A stretch of DNA of 64,000 nucleotides. It comes from Oscillospiraceae bacterium (GTDB lineage: Bacteria; Bacillota; Clostridia; Oscillospirales; Oscillospiraceae). The stretch lies in the NCBI GenBank assembly GCA_021768185.1, contig JAETNP010000007.1, positions 1 to 64,000 of the forward strand. Reading direction: 5' to 3'. Both the position numbers and the translations under genes were made by a program. Below, piece after piece: positions 1-9,227 of the stretch (position 1 is the first letter of the stretch; each line of letters starts with the position of its first letter). The notes beneath the pieces were generated by a model. The model worked only from the letters and a program-made list of their open reading frames with translations. It was not told the DNA's origin and searched no databases.

Positions 1-462
1 GCAGGGACGTTTGGCGGCGTCCGCGAACTTCAGCAGGCGGGTCTCATAGCTGCGGTGGGCGGGGGCGGATACCAGATAGAACCGGGCGGGCTCCTCCGGG
101 CTGTCGCTGGCGAAGGTCACTTCCTTGGCCCCCATGGTGATATACAGGCAGTCCTCAAAGCCCAGGGCGTACTTCTCCCCTTCCACGGTGATGGAGCCGG
201 GGCCGCCCAAATTGAACACGCCGGCCTCCCGGCGCTCCAGGAAAAAGCTGGTGCCGAAGTTGGCCCATACGTCGATGCCCTGGTCGATGGGAACTGCCTT
301 ATTCACGGGCATGATGCCCAGGACCACCATGCGGTCCACATGGGAGTAGACTGCCTTTACCTGGTCGGGCTGGTAGAGGTCCTGGATGAGGAACTCCTTC
401 CGGAGCTCCTCGGTGGTGTAGCGCTTGACGTCGTTGGGATTTGCGGAATAGCGGATATCCAT
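1..462 (-). CDS. kduI: 5-dehydro-4-deoxy-D-glucuronate isomerase, N-terminal part (cut by window edge)
   Basis: KduI isomerises 5-keto-4-deoxyuronate (the product of unsaturated uronate hydrolysis) to 2,5-diketo-3-deoxygluconate in the cytoplasm. Only the first 154 codons of a roughly 275-residue protein are present; the reading frame is open to base 1. The translation begins MDIRYSANPNDVKRYTTEEL and contains the family features DRMVVLGIMPVNKAV, FFLERREAGVFNLGG and GKEVTF-like MGAKEVTF segments. The ATG at 462 follows an AAAGGATGG-type ribosome site. It lies 47 bp downstream of the DUF6171 gene, so it is probably the last visible member of the GH28-AraC-GH51 operon. This fits the GH105 hydrolase of the divergent operon, whose product feeds KduI. 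Confidence 0.93.
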   Translation of the reverse strand, partial: MDIRYSANPNDVKRYTTEELRKEFLIQDLYQPDQVKAVYSHVDRMVVLGIMPVNKAVPIDQGIDVWANFGTSFFLERREAGVFNLGGPGSITVEGEKYALGFEDCLYITMGAKEVTFASDSPEEPARFYLVSAPAHRSYETRLLKFADAAKRPC

Positions 463-509
463 TTTGTTACCATCCTTTTATGATATTTGAACAGTTTTGC
501 CACTGGTTT

Positions 510-770
510 CTACCATTTGGCTTCCCGGGCGGGACAGTGCATGTCGATCCGGGCGGCGCGCATCTCCACGTAGCAGCCGCACTGCATACAGGTGCCGGAC
601 TCCAGACTCTCGCAGGTCTTGCAGGCCAGGAGGCGGGTCTCGTACACATTGTCCGGGGTGCGCTTTTTGGCGGGCATGGTCTCCCGGTAGAATTTCACGC
701 TCTCATAGTAGCTGTTCTCGCCGGTCATCTCCCGCAGGAGGCACCGGCGGCAGCGGTTGGGAGCGCTCAC
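510..770 (-). CDS. Small cysteine-rich DUF6171-type protein
   Basis: An 86-residue protein of unknown function. It starts at a GTG whose first bases overlap the stop codon of the GH51 gene (GTGA, 4 bp), indicating translational coupling. Cysteines are arranged as CRRC near the N terminus and as CKTC...C-MQCGC in the second half, ending with a further Cys (HCPAR); this looks like a small zinc-ribbon or metal-binding fold. It resembles the DUF6171 family common in Oscillospiraceae and Lachnospiraceae sugar operons, from memory and without a database check. Its place between GH51 and kduI suggests an accessory role in uronate or arabinose metabolism, which is only inferred from context. Confidence 0.7.
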   Translation of the reverse strand: MSAPNRCRRCLLREMTGENSYYESVKFYRETMPAKKRTPDNVYETRLLACKTCESLESGTCMQCGCYVEMRAARIDMHCPAREAKW

Positions 771-2254
771 GCCGGTTTCACCTCAAAGGCCGCCACGCAG
801 CAGGGGGGCAGGCTGGCCTTGAAACCGTCCGCCGTCAGCTCGATACCCTCCAGAGCCACGGGCCGGACGGTCTCCGGCGCGTCGAAGGTGTTGTGGGCGC
901 CGGCCGCACCGGCCAGCACGCGGCCCGTCACCCGCTCTATTCTGCCCAGGCCGGCCAGAGCGCAGTCCAGCTCCGCGCCCTGGGCGTCATCCAGGTTGGC
1001 GGCGGTGACCAGCACCGTGCCGTCCGGACCCTGGCTGGCGGAGATATGGAGGTTGGGCACCTGGCTCTCCGCCGCTTCGCCGGCGAGGGAGGTCTCCACG
1101 TAGCTCTCCAGCTGGCGGGCGTCCTGATGGTTCTTGTACATCTCGAAGACGTGGTAGGTGGGGGTCAGCAGCATCCGGTCCCCCTCGGTGAGGACCATGG
1201 CCTGGAGGACGTTCACCAGCTGGGCGATGTTGGCCATTACCACGGTGTCACAGTGGTTGTTGAAGATGTTCAGGCTCACGGCGGCCACCAGGGCATCCCG
1301 CATGGTGTTCTGCTGGTAGAGGAAGCCCGGGTTGGTCCCCGGCTCCACGTCGAACCAGGTGCCCCACTCGTCCACGATCAGGCCCACCTTCCGGTCCCCC
1401 TGGTAGTGGCGGATGATCCGGGAGTGATTCTCCACCAGCTCCTCCAGGCGCAGGGCCTTCCGCAGGGTGGTAAAGTACTCCTCCCGGCTGAAATCGAGGG
1501 CGCTGCCCTTGTGCTCCCACACGCCGGGGACGGTGTAGTAGTGGAAGCTCACCGCGTCCACAAACCCGCCGGCGATTTCCATGAGCACCTTGGTCCAGTG
1601 GTAGTCGTCCGCGTTGGCCCCGGAGGCGATCCGGTAGGGCTGGTGGGCCTCGTCATAGGAACGGATGTAGGTGGCGTACTGGCGGCACAGGTCGGCGTAG
1701 AACTGGGGGCGCATGTTGCCGCCGCAGCCCCAGGTCTCGTTGCCGATGCCCCAGTACTTCACGTGCCAGGGCTCCTCCCTGCCGTTGGCCCGGCGCAGCT
1801 CCGCCATGGGGGATTGACCGCCCATGTTGCAGTATTCCACCCAGTCGGAGAACTCCTGGACGGTGCCGCTGCCCACGTTGCCGGAGAGGTAGGGCTCGCA
1901 GCCCAGCTGGCGGCACAGCTCCATAAACTCATGGGTGCCGAAGAAGTTGTCCTCCGTGACGCCGCCCCAGTTGGTGTTGACGATTTTCTTGCGGTTCTCC
2001 CGGGGGCCGATGCCGTCCTGCCAGTGGTAGGTGTCGGCGAAGCAGCCGCCGGGCCAGCGCAGCACGGGGATGCGCAGGGCACGCAGGGCCTGGATCACGT
2101 CCGCGCGCATCCCGTTTTCATTGGGGATGCCGGACGCCTCGTCCACATAGACGCCGTTGTAGATGCAGCGCCCCAGGTGCTCCGAAAACTGGCCGTAGAT
2201 GTTCCGGTTGATGACGCCCTTGGAACGGTTGGCATTGATGATTGCCTTTGACAT
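767..2254 (-). CDS. abfA: GH51 alpha-L-arabinofuranosidase
   Basis: A 495-residue intracellular exo-enzyme that removes terminal alpha-L-arabinofuranosyl groups from arabinan or arabinoxylan oligosaccharides. The retaining GH51 signature is clear: the acid/base Glu near residue 172 in [11 protein letters not shown] and the nucleophile Glu near residue 296 in [10 protein letters not shown], close to E175/E294 of the Geobacillus enzyme. [13 protein letters not shown] is the usual substrate-binding strand. There is no signal peptide. I chose ATG 2254 ([10 protein letters not shown]) because the AAGGAG ribosome site lies inside the longer possible ORF that starts at 2272. Operon with AraC upstream (36 bp gap) and the DUF6171 gene downstream (4 bp overlap). 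Confidence 0.95.
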   Translation of the reverse strand: MSKAIINANRSKGVINRNIYGQFSEHLGRCIYNGVYVDEASGIPNENGMRADVIQALRALRIPVLRWPGGCFADTYHWQDGIGPRENRKKIVNTNWGGVTEDNFFGTHEFMELCRQLGCEPYLSGNVGSGTVQEFSDWVEYCNMGGQSPMAELRRANGREEPWHVKYWGIGNETWGCGGNMRPQFYADLCRQYATYIRSYDEAHQPYRIASGANADDYHWTKVLMEIAGGFVDAVSFHYYTVPGVWEHKGSALDFSREEYFTTLRKALRLEELVENHSRIIRHYQGDRKVGLIVDEWGTWFDVEPGTNPGFLYQQNTMRDALVAAVSLNIFNNHCDTVVMANIAQLVNVLQAMVLTEGDRMLLTPTYHVFEMYKNHQDARQLESYVETSLAGEAAESQVPNLHISASQGPDGTVLVTAANLDDAQGAELDCALAGLGRIERVTGRVLAGAAGAHNTFDAPETVRPVALEGIELTADGFKASLPPCCVAAFEVKPA

Positions 2255-2290
2255 GGTGGTTTCTCCTTGCATTCTTCTTGTATTTGCCGC

Positions 2291-3196
2291 CTATAGGACC
2301 AGCTCGGGGTTCAGCATCTGGTTCCGTTTGCGGTATTGGGACGGCGACATGCCGATATGCTTCTGAAAAACGCGGTTGAATTGGGAAAAGCTGGCGAAGC
2401 CGCAGGACAGGGCCGCTTCGGTGATGGGAATCTGCGTATTGATGAGCAGGGACTGGATATTCCGCACCCGGGTCATCTGGATGTAGTCCGTCAGGGTAAA
2501 GCCGGTGACGTCCTTGAACTGGTGGGAGAGATAGCAGCTGCTGATATAAAAATTCTGGGCCAGGGTGTCCAGAGACAGGTCCTCGGAGTAGTGGGCGTGG
2601 ATGTAGCTGGTGACGGAGTAGATCTTTTTCTCCATGGGGGTCATTTCGGACTTGTTGGTGTACTGGTTGCGCCCCTGGTTCAGAAACAGCAGGGTCAGAA
2701 ATTCCGTAAACTTCAGATGGATGATCAGATTCCGCATGGAGTCCGTCTTGGGAGCCAGCAGAAAAATATCGTTGAGCTTGCTGAACAGGTGCTTCTGCAG
2801 CTCCGCGTCAAAGCGGAAAATGGGGACTTCCTGGTGGAAGATGGCCAACAGGCGCTCGTACTCGTTGGACAGCCCCGTCACGTGCCGGGGGACGTTGAAC
2901 TGAATAATCAGCCGCTTGCAGGGGTCCCCCGGGGGATACTGGGAGCGGTGGAGCACGTTGGGCGGGATGCCGATGATATCAAAGGTCTCCATGTCGTAGG
3001 GCTTGCCCTCCAGAATGTGCCTGGTGTTGGGCCCCATCATGACGCACAGCTCGTAAAAAGTATGGAAGTGCTGGAACTGCATGTTCTTGTCTTCCGTGCG
3101 CACGTCGTAGTCGAAGAAATAGAACAGAGTGTCGTTTTCCTCGTTGACACGGATGAAATATTTGTCCTGGTACAGGCATAAGTTATGAAGGAGCAT
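2291..3196 (-). CDS. AraC/XylS-family transcriptional regulator
   Basis: A 301-residue regulator. The N-terminal ~130 residues form a cupin-like ligand domain (MQFQHFHTFYELCVMM...HILEGKPYDMETFDIIGIPPNVLHRS), as in sugar-responsive AraC proteins. The C-terminal ~100 residues carry the double helix-turn-helix (SYIHAHYSEDLSLDTLAQNF, then AALSCGFASFSQFNRVFQKHIGMSPSQYRK, the conserved AraC signature). It sits 6 bp downstream of the GH28 gene inside the leftward glycan operon and is the only regulator in the locus. It is therefore the likely activator of both divergent operons through the 4526-4845 intergenic region. The ligand is unknown; an unsaturated galacturonide or arabinose-related sugar is a guess. 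Confidence 0.9.
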   Translation of the reverse strand: MLLHNLCLYQDKYFIRVNEENDTLFYFFDYDVRTEDKNMQFQHFHTFYELCVMMGPNTRHILEGKPYDMETFDIIGIPPNVLHRSQYPPGDPCKRLIIQFNVPRHVTGLSNEYERLLAIFHQEVPIFRFDAELQKHLFSKLNDIFLLAPKTDSMRNLIIHLKFTEFLTLLFLNQGRNQYTNKSEMTPMEKKIYSVTSYIHAHYSEDLSLDTLAQNFYISSCYLSHQFKDVTGFTLTDYIQMTRVRNIQSLLINTQIPITEAALSCGFASFSQFNRVFQKHIGMSPSQYRKRNQMLNPELVL

Positions 3197-3202
3197 AGGC
3201 GG

Positions 3203-4525
3203 TTATCCCTCTTCCAGACGGAACCCTTCGCAGCCCTCGCAGCGGCAGGGAGCGTCCGGCGGCTGCCCCATGGAGGCGTCTTCGCGGAAGGAGCAGTTCC
3301 GGAACGCGGTATCAAAGACGTTTTTCGCGTATACCCAGCAGTCCCCGCCTGCCACAGAGGGCGATCCGGCGCAGGGCCGCAGATCGTGGACGCCCGTTTC
3401 ATAGTCCGTGGCCCGGCGCAGGCGGAGGGCCACGCCGTCAAAACGCAGGCCGGAGATGGCGCCGGGCTCCTCCGCGTACAGCAGGATGCCGTTCTCGGCG
3501 GTGCAGAAGATGTTGCTGAAGCGCACGTCCCGGACGGCCCCCAGTTCGGTCTCCTCCTTGCGCCGGAGGACTGTGACGGCGATGGGCTCCGCGTTTCCCC
3601 AGTACACCTCCGGGTGGAACAGGCGGGTCTCGATGGTGAGGTTCTGGAAGCTCACGTTCTCAATGCGCCCCTTGTCCCGAAGCTGGAGGGAGATCCCCCG
3701 GTTGGAACGGCTGATGACGCAGTTGGAAATAACGATATTGCGAAAATCATCCTCGCTCTCGCTGCCGAACTTGATGGCGGCGCTGGTGGAGGTCAGGGTG
3801 CAGTTGGTGACGGTGATGTTCTCGCAGGGGCCGTACCGCATGGCGTGGGCGGTGTTCTTGAAGACGATGCAGTCGTCGGCGCATTCGATGTGGCAGTTGG
3901 CGATGCGCACGTTCTGACAGTGGTCCGGGTCGATGCCGTCGCAGTTGGCCATTTTCAGGTTGTTCAGGATGCGGATTCCGTCGATGAGCACGTCCCGGCA
4001 GCCCACCATGTGGACGGTCCAGAAGGCGCTGCCGGAGAGGGTAACCTCCTTGATAGTCAGGCGGGAAACATTCTCCAGGAACAGCAGGGGGGCACGTGGA
4101 TAGAAAGAGCCGTCGATGTGCCACCTGCTGGCTTCTCCGTAAAAAATCTCCTCATTGCCGTCGATCCGGCCCGGGCCAGTGATGGCCAAATCCTCGCAGC
4201 CTCTGGCATAGAGGAAATAGTGGGTGGGCGTTCCGGCATACTCGCAGTTCTCGTAGGAGGGAACATCCATCCGCACCGGAGCGCTCCCGCCGAAGAGTTG
4301 GTAATCGGACAGCCGGTCACTGCCCTGCAGAACCGCTCCCATCTCCAGATGAAGCTCCATATGGGAGCGGAGGATCAGCGCCCCGCTGCGGAAGGTCCGC
4401 CCTCCCGGCAGGATCACCCGGCCTCCTCCCGCCGAAGTGCAGGCGTCAATGGCCGCCTGGATGGCGGCTGTGTCGTCGGCAGTCCCGTTTCCGAGCGCGC
4501 CGAAGTCCAGTACGCTGTAGTCCAT
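3203..4525 (-). CDS. GH28 glycoside hydrolase (exo-polygalacturonase-like)
   Basis: A 440-residue right-handed beta-helix enzyme of GH28, acting on galacturonan or rhamnogalacturonan oligomers. It opens with the pectate-lyase-fold N terminus (VLDFGALGNGTADDTAAIQAAIDAC), then repeated beta-helix coils. The catalytic Asp triad is visible as NCDGIDPD and CADDCIVFKN. The classical GHG box is replaced by FGSESEDDFRN, matching the bacterial exo-acting GH28 group that has GSE at this place. There is no signal peptide, so it probably works inside the cell on imported oligomers. It is the first gene of the leftward operon, with a good promoter at 4569-4597. An unsaturated rhamnogalacturonan-specific GH28 is an alternative specificity. 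Confidence 0.88.
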   Translation of the reverse strand: MDYSVLDFGALGNGTADDTAAIQAAIDACTSAGGGRVILPGGRTFRSGALILRSHMELHLEMGAVLQGSDRLSDYQLFGGSAPVRMDVPSYENCEYAGTPTHYFLYARGCEDLAITGPGRIDGNEEIFYGEASRWHIDGSFYPRAPLLFLENVSRLTIKEVTLSGSAFWTVHMVGCRDVLIDGIRILNNLKMANCDGIDPDHCQNVRIANCHIECADDCIVFKNTAHAMRYGPCENITVTNCTLTSTSAAIKFGSESEDDFRNIVISNCVISRSNRGISLQLRDKGRIENVSFQNLTIETRLFHPEVYWGNAEPIAVTVLRRKEETELGAVRDVRFSNIFCTAENGILLYAEEPGAISGLRFDGVALRLRRATDYETGVHDLRPCAGSPSVAGGDCWVYAKNVFDTAFRNCSFREDASMGQPPDAPCRCEGCEGFRLEEG

Positions 4526-4845
4526 TCAATGCTCCTCCCTGTGAAAGATCCGGTCTCGTGCCAAGGATATTTTAGCACGGGGCGCGGCGAATAGCAACCA
4601 CATATTGCATTCCATTCTGCTCAAAATGATGTCTTTGACTATTTTCAACAAAAATGAGCCACATAAACTGTGCAAAACCAACACGAAACCAAATTCTTGG
4701 AGAAATAAAAAGCAAAAATTGCAATGTGCAAATGTGAAAAAGGCAATTTATGCGTAGTAACCGCAGGAAATCATCGCTATGATGAAAACATCCCGCCTGG
4801 CCAATCGAATTTGTTGGGCAAAACAACTATAATGGGAGGACAACT
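4526..4845. promoter_or_regulatory. Divergent control region of the glycan utilisation locus
   Basis: This 320-bp AT-rich gap separates the leftward GH28 operon from the rightward importer/hydrolase operon. It holds the leftward promoter (4569-4597) and a GGGAGG ribosome site at 4834-4839 for the substrate-binding protein. AraC-type activators bind such divergent gaps, but I could not define a convincing operator pair or a rightward promoter with a proper -35/-10 spacing. The rightward operon may depend on the activator. Confidence 0.55.
4569..4597 (-). promoter_or_regulatory. Predicted sigma-A promoter of the GH28-AraC-GH51-kduI operon
   Basis: On the minus strand TTGCTA (4592-4597) is separated by exactly 17 bp from TAAAAT (4569-4574). 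Transcription would start about 35-40 bp upstream of the GH28 ATG at 4525. Seen by eye; not tested. Confidence 0.6.
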
Positions 4846-6855
4846 ATGGTTAAGTTCAAAAAGTGGATGTCACTCGCACTTGCAATCGTCATGTGTATCG
4901 GACTGCTGGCCGCGTGCGGCGGCGGGGACAATAATAAGACCCCCAACACCCAGACCCCCGATACCGCCACCCCCGACACGACCCCCGACACAGCGACCCC
5001 CGATGTCACCCCCGAGCCCGCAGCAGAGGGCTATTCCGAATCTCCGTACATCACCAATCTCGGCACCTACGGCAAGGTGGAGGACCGCCTTCCCGCCGCT
5101 GACGACATTATGGTGGAGACCGTCAACGCAGCAGGCGAGCCCCTGGCCATCGGCGTCTATGGCGGCGAGCTGAAGCGCAGCGCCGGCGGCGGCAACTGGG
5201 ATGCCGGCAAGCCCATTGAGGAGGGCCTGTTCCGCTTCAACACCAAGGCTGAGATCGAGCCCAACGTGGCCAAGAGCTACGAGGTCAACGACGACGCCAC
5301 CGTCTACACCATTCACCTGCGCGAGGGGATGAAGTGGTCCGACGGCGAGCCCTTCACCGCTGAGGACTGCGTGTGGTTCTACAACGTGGTCTGCCTGAAC
5401 AAGCTGGACAGCAAGGGCGTGCGCAACTGCCACAAGGACGCCAACGGCGACCCCGCCGTGGTGGAGAAGGTAGACGACACCACCTTCACCGTTACCTTCG
5501 GCACTCCCAAGTATGACTTCATCGAAGCCCTGACCGTGGACCTCAAGTGGCACTATGCCCCCAAGCATATCTTTGAGGATATCTGCCAGAAGATCCTGGA
5601 CGGCGACGAGGCCGGCGCTATCGCTGCCGGCAAGGAGCTGACCGGCGTGGAGTTCTCCGATACCGGCGCTCTGGGCAAGGAGACCCTGTACTACTTCTGG
5701 AACTACGCCGGCATCCCCACCCTGAACCCCTACGTCCTCTCCACCGAGGAGGGCAAGAACAACGTGAAGGGCGAGTACTACGAGTTTGTCCGCAACCCCT
5801 ACTACTGGAAGACGGACGCCAACGGACAGCAGCTGCCCTACATGGACAAGATCGTCTACACCACCGTGCAGAACGTTGACCAGACCCTCATGCTCCTGCT
5901 GGACGGCACCGTGGACTACCAGACCATCGCCGTGCAGGACGCGCCCACCGTTCTGGACGCCGAGAACACCTCCGGCACCAAGATCAACCTGTATGAGTGG
6001 TCCGGCGCCGAATGGGGCAGCGCGGCCCACCAGCTCCACCTGAACCTGGGCATCGCCGACGCCAACAAGAACGCCCTGTTCAACAACGCCGACTTCCGTC
6101 AGGCCATGTCCATCTGCGTGGACCGCACGGCCCTGGCCTCCGCCCTCACCGACGGCTGGCAGGAGGGCGGTCAGGCCGCTCCCCAGGAGGGCAACCTGGG
6201 CTACAGCGAGGAGTGGTCCAAGAAGTGGACCGAGTACGACGTGGCCAAGGCTCAGACCCTGTTTGAGAGCGCCGGCCTGGTCAAGGGCAGCGACGGCTTC
6301 TATGACTTTGCCGACGGCACCGACTTCGAGCTGAACATCGTCTCCGTGGCCGAGCTGAACGCCGCCGAGACTTTCGCCCTGCTGGACACCTACTACCGCG
6401 CCGCGGGCATCAAGTGCAACTTCCGCGACTATGACCGCAGCTACATCGACAACGAGCTGATGGCCGGCTCCCTGGAGTGCATGCTCTACCCCGTCACCCC
6501 CATCGGCGACGTCTCCATCGCCCTGAAGCCCAACTCCATGGTCCCCGGCTACGCCACCAACGTTGCCTGGTACGGCACCATGAAGGAGGATACCGCCACC
6601 GGCGATCTGCTGGAGCTCATCAACCTGAAGAAGGAGCTGGATAAGACCGCCGATACCGACGCCCGCAATGAGATCGTTGCGAAGATGCTGAAGCTCCACG
6701 AGGACAACCAGTGGACCATCGGCTATGTGGCCGCCACTCCCGCCATTCACGCCGTCAACGCCCGCATCCACAACTTCCCTGACGGTCTGGTGTGGTCCGA
6801 CATCTACCGTGACATGGGCATTGCCCGCTGCCAGTGCTGGTTCATCCAGGAGTAA
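4846..6855 (+). CDS. Family-5 ABC transporter substrate-binding lipoprotein
   Basis: A 669-residue extracytoplasmic binding protein (SBP_bac_5, the DppA/OppA family), tethered to the membrane by a lipid. The signal peptide ends in the lipobox LLAAC with the lipidated Cys at residue 24. It is followed by a low-complexity TPDT-rich spacer (about residues 30-55) and then the binding domain; EGLFRFNTKAEIEPNVAKSYEVNDDATVYTIHLREGMKWSDG-type segments are the family signature. Its neighbours are glycan hydrolases rather than peptidases. By analogy with Thermotoga family-5 importers I infer an oligosaccharide ligand (unsaturated pectic or arabinan fragments); a peptide ligand remains possible. First gene of the rightward operon. 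Confidence 0.92.
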   Translation: MVKFKKWMSLALAIVMCIGLLAACGGGDNNKTPNTQTPDTATPDTTPDTATPDVTPEPAAEGYSESPYITNLGTYGKVEDRLPAADDIMVETVNAAGEPLAIGVYGGELKRSAGGGNWDAGKPIEEGLFRFNTKAEIEPNVAKSYEVNDDATVYTIHLREGMKWSDGEPFTAEDCVWFYNVVCLNKLDSKGVRNCHKDANGDPAVVEKVDDTTFTVTFGTPKYDFIEALTVDLKWHYAPKHIFEDICQKILDGDEAGAIAAGKELTGVEFSDTGALGKETLYYFWNYAGIPTLNPYVLSTEEGKNNVKGEYYEFVRNPYYWKTDANGQQLPYMDKIVYTTVQNVDQTLMLLLDGTVDYQTIAVQDAPTVLDAENTSGTKINLYEWSGAEWGSAAHQLHLNLGIADANKNALFNNADFRQAMSICVDRTALASALTDGWQEGGQAAPQEGNLGYSEEWSKKWTEYDVAKAQTLFESAGLVKGSDGFYDFADGTDFELNIVSVAELNAAETFALLDTYYRAAGIKCNFRDYDRSYIDNELMAGSLECMLYPVTPIGDVSIALKPNSMVPGYATNVAWYGTMKEDTATGDLLELINLKKELDKTADTDARNEIVAKMLKLHEDNQWTIGYVAATPAIHAVNARIHNFPDGLVWSDIYRDMGIARCQCWFIQE

Positions 6856-6886
6856 CCGGATTATCGGCCAGCAATAAGCACCGGTC

Positions 6887-6926
6887 CCTCCGGGGGCAGA
6901 CTGCATTCAGTTCTGCTTCCCGGAGG
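6887..6926 (+). terminator. Intra-operon hairpin after the binding-protein gene
   Basis: CCTCCGGG (6887-6894) pairs with CCCGGAGG (6919-6926), with an inner GGCAGA/TCTGC stem. There is no T-run, so it is more likely an mRNA-stabilising or attenuating hairpin. Such hairpins often give excess binding protein over permease. Confidence 0.5.
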
Positions 6927-7072
6927 CCCCGGCCAAATACTTACGCTTCGTCAAATGACGCGGGAGGCCGCTTCTCTTCCCTTGGAAAGGAGTTGCCTCC
7001 CGTTTTATCTTGACAGACCTGTTTTCCCGGCGGAACAGGTCCATACAGACCAACCTGAAAGGACGTGCGGAA

Positions 7073-8068
7073 ATGCTCAAATACATTGGCAAACGACTCC
7101 TTCTGTTTATACCGACCATTTTCATCATCTCCGTGGTGATCTTTTTCATCATCCAGCTGCCACCCGGAGACTACGCCACCTCCTACGCCGCCGCCATGGC
7201 AGCTGAGGGCGAGATCATGACCCCGGAGCAGATCGAGGACCTGCGGGCCCAGTTCGGTCTGGATAAGCCCTGGTACATCCAGTATTTCAGCTGGATGGCC
7301 GACATCATCACCAAGGGCGATTTCGGCTACTCCTTTGAATATGGCCGGGACGTCTGGGACGTCATTGCCCAATACCTGCCCCTTACGCTGGGCATCTCCT
7401 TCGTGATCCTGGTCTTCCAGTACGCGGTGAGCCTGCCCATCGGCATCTACTGCGCCAACCACCAGTACTCTGTGGGGGACTACATCTGGTCCTTCATCGG
7501 CTTTATCGGCACGGCTACGCCGAACTTCCTGCTGGCCATTATTGTGATGTATTTCATCTATGTGAAAACAGGCACCATGTACCTGGGGCTTTTCAGTACG
7601 GAGATGCTCCAGAACGGCATGCGGCCTGAGTATATTCCGGAATTCCTGGGCCGGTGCCTGATCCCCATCCTGGTCATCGGCACCTCCGGCACCTGCAGCA
7701 TCATCCGTACCGTCCGCGCCCAGATGCTGGACGAGCAGGCGCGCCAGTACACCCTGACCGCCCGGGCCAAGGGCTGCTCCGAGGCCACCATCACCTACAA
7801 GTACTGCCTGCGGGCGGCGATGAACCCGGTGGTGTCCGGCCTTTCCGGCGCTCTGCGTACGATCTTCTCCGGTTCCACCGTATCGGCCATCGTCATGAAC
7901 ATGGCCATCCTGGGCCCCGTGCTGCTGACGGCCCTGAAATCCCAGGACATGTATCTGGCGGGCACCATCGTGCTGGTTCAGGCCATCCTGGTGGTTGTGG
8001 GCACCCTCCTCAGCGATATCGCCCTGGCCTGGCTTGATCCCCGCATCCGGTTCTCGGAAAGGAGTTGA
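7073..8068 (+). CDS. Dpp/Opp-type ABC transporter permease (DppB-like)
   Basis: A 331-residue inner-membrane permease, one half of the channel of the family-5 importer. It begins MLKYIGKRLLLFIPTIFIISVVIFF, the typical first membrane segment of DppB, and contains the periplasmic loop LRAQFGLDKPWYIQYFSWM and the EAA loop segment (YTLTARAKGCSEATITYKYCLRAAMNPV) that contacts the ATPases. I chose ATG 7073 rather than the longer ORF start at 7010, because the next genes' starts and the family N terminus agree with it and AAAGGA lies just upstream. Four base pairs separate its stop from the next gene. Confidence 0.93.
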   Translation: MLKYIGKRLLLFIPTIFIISVVIFFIIQLPPGDYATSYAAAMAAEGEIMTPEQIEDLRAQFGLDKPWYIQYFSWMADIITKGDFGYSFEYGRDVWDVIAQYLPLTLGISFVILVFQYAVSLPIGIYCANHQYSVGDYIWSFIGFIGTATPNFLLAIIVMYFIYVKTGTMYLGLFSTEMLQNGMRPEYIPEFLGRCLIPILVIGTSGTCSIIRTVRAQMLDEQARQYTLTARAKGCSEATITYKYCLRAAMNPVVSGLSGALRTIFSGSTVSAIVMNMAILGPVLLTALKSQDMYLAGTIVLVQAILVVVGTLLSDIALAWLDPRIRFSERS

Positions 8069-8072
8069 TTGT

Positions 8073-9209
8073 ATGGCGATTTTTAAGAAAAAGAAGCCCC
8101 AGAATGACGAATCCCGCTATATGGCTTCCCAGTGGAAGCTGATGTGGATCAAGCTGAAAAAGCACAAGCTGGCAAAATTCAGCATGGTCGTCCTGGCGAT
8201 CCTGTATATCGCCGCTCTGTTCGCGGACTTCCTGGCCCCCTACGGGCTGGAGGACTTCACCGGCCTCTACAAGGACACCGCGCCCACAAAGATTCACTGG
8301 CGGGACGAGGACGGCAGCTTCTCACGCCCTTATGTCTACAAGCTCCAGAAGGTCAACGACAAAAAGACCTACACGGTCATCACCACCGAGGACACCTCCA
8401 CCAAGTACTACGTGGACTTCTTTGCTAAGGGCACGGAGTATAAGCTCTTTGGCTTCATCCCCTGCGACCGGCACCTGTACGGCCTGGTGGATGAACAGGG
8501 CGAGCCCAACATGGAGGCCCGCATCAACATCTTTGGTGCGGACAGCGTGGGGCGCGACATCTTCTCCCGCCTCCTGTACGGCAGCCGGGTGTCCCTGACC
8601 ATCCCCTTCGTATCCGCCGCCATCAGCTTCGTGCTGGGCATCCTGCTGGGCGGCATCTCCGGCTACTTCGGCGGCTGGATCGACAACCTGATCCAGCGCA
8701 TCATTGAGGTCATCTCCGCCATCCCCAGCATCCCCCTGTGGCTGGCCCTGTCCGCCGCCATCCCTCCGGGAATCTCCGTGACGGCCATGTACCTGTACAT
8801 CACCATCATCCTGTCCTTTATCGGGTGGACCGGGCTGGCCCGCACGGTCCGCGGACGGTTCATCGCCCTCAGGAAGGAGGACTTCGTCATGGCCGCCAAG
8901 CTGGCGGGCGTCAGCGACTTCAAGATCATCGTCAAGCACCTGGTCCCCGGCTTTTTGAGCTACCTCATCGTCAGCCTGACCCTGGGCATCCCCGGTTCCA
9001 TCCTGGGCGAGACGTCCATGAGCTACCTGGGCCTGGGCATGAAGGCCCCCGCCACCAGCTGGGGCGTGCTGCTGAAGGAGACCGAGGCCCTGGCCACCGT
9101 AGCCCAGTGCCCCTGGAAGATGATCCCGCTGATCTTCGTCATCATCACCGTTCTGGCCTACAACTTTCTGGGCGACGGTCTGAGAGACGCGGCGGACCCC
9201 TACAAGTAA
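8073..9209 (+). CDS. Dpp/Opp-type ABC transporter permease (DppC-like)
   Basis: A 378-residue permease partner of the preceding gene. After a Lys-rich start (MAIFKKKKPQNDESRYMASQ) and the first membrane helix there is an unusually long extracytoplasmic insert (about residues 50-150; KIHWRDEDGSFSRPYVYKL and following) before the conserved GADSVGRDIFSRLLYGSRVSL motif. The EAA loop (AAKLAGVSDFKIIVKHLVPG) and the C-terminal DPAADPYK-like end (RDAADPYK) are conserved. The ribosome site GGAAAGGAG overlaps the end of the upstream gene, which decides the ATG at 8073 over a longer ORF. The long insert is seen in some oligosaccharide or peptide importers of Clostridia. Confidence 0.93.
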   Translation: MAIFKKKKPQNDESRYMASQWKLMWIKLKKHKLAKFSMVVLAILYIAALFADFLAPYGLEDFTGLYKDTAPTKIHWRDEDGSFSRPYVYKLQKVNDKKTYTVITTEDTSTKYYVDFFAKGTEYKLFGFIPCDRHLYGLVDEQGEPNMEARINIFGADSVGRDIFSRLLYGSRVSLTIPFVSAAISFVLGILLGGISGYFGGWIDNLIQRIIEVISAIPSIPLWLALSAAIPPGISVTAMYLYITIILSFIGWTGLARTVRGRFIALRKEDFVMAAKLAGVSDFKIIVKHLVPGFLSYLIVSLTLGIPGSILGETSMSYLGLGMKAPATSWGVLLKETEALATVAQCPWKMIPLIFVIITVLAYNFLGDGLRDAADPYK

Positions 9210-9227
9210 AAGCGGAAAGGAGCGCGT

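Noticed and set aside
4828..4833. Perfect TATAAT just upstream of the family-5 binding protein gene
   Set aside because: It ends immediately before the ribosome site and 12 bp before the ATG, with no -35 at 16-18 bp, so it would leave almost no leader; probably chance.
4930..5020. Thr-Pro-Asp repeat tract as a possible variable repeat
   Set aside because: It is the usual low-complexity spacer after a lipobox; units are short and imperfect, without sign of strand-slippage control.
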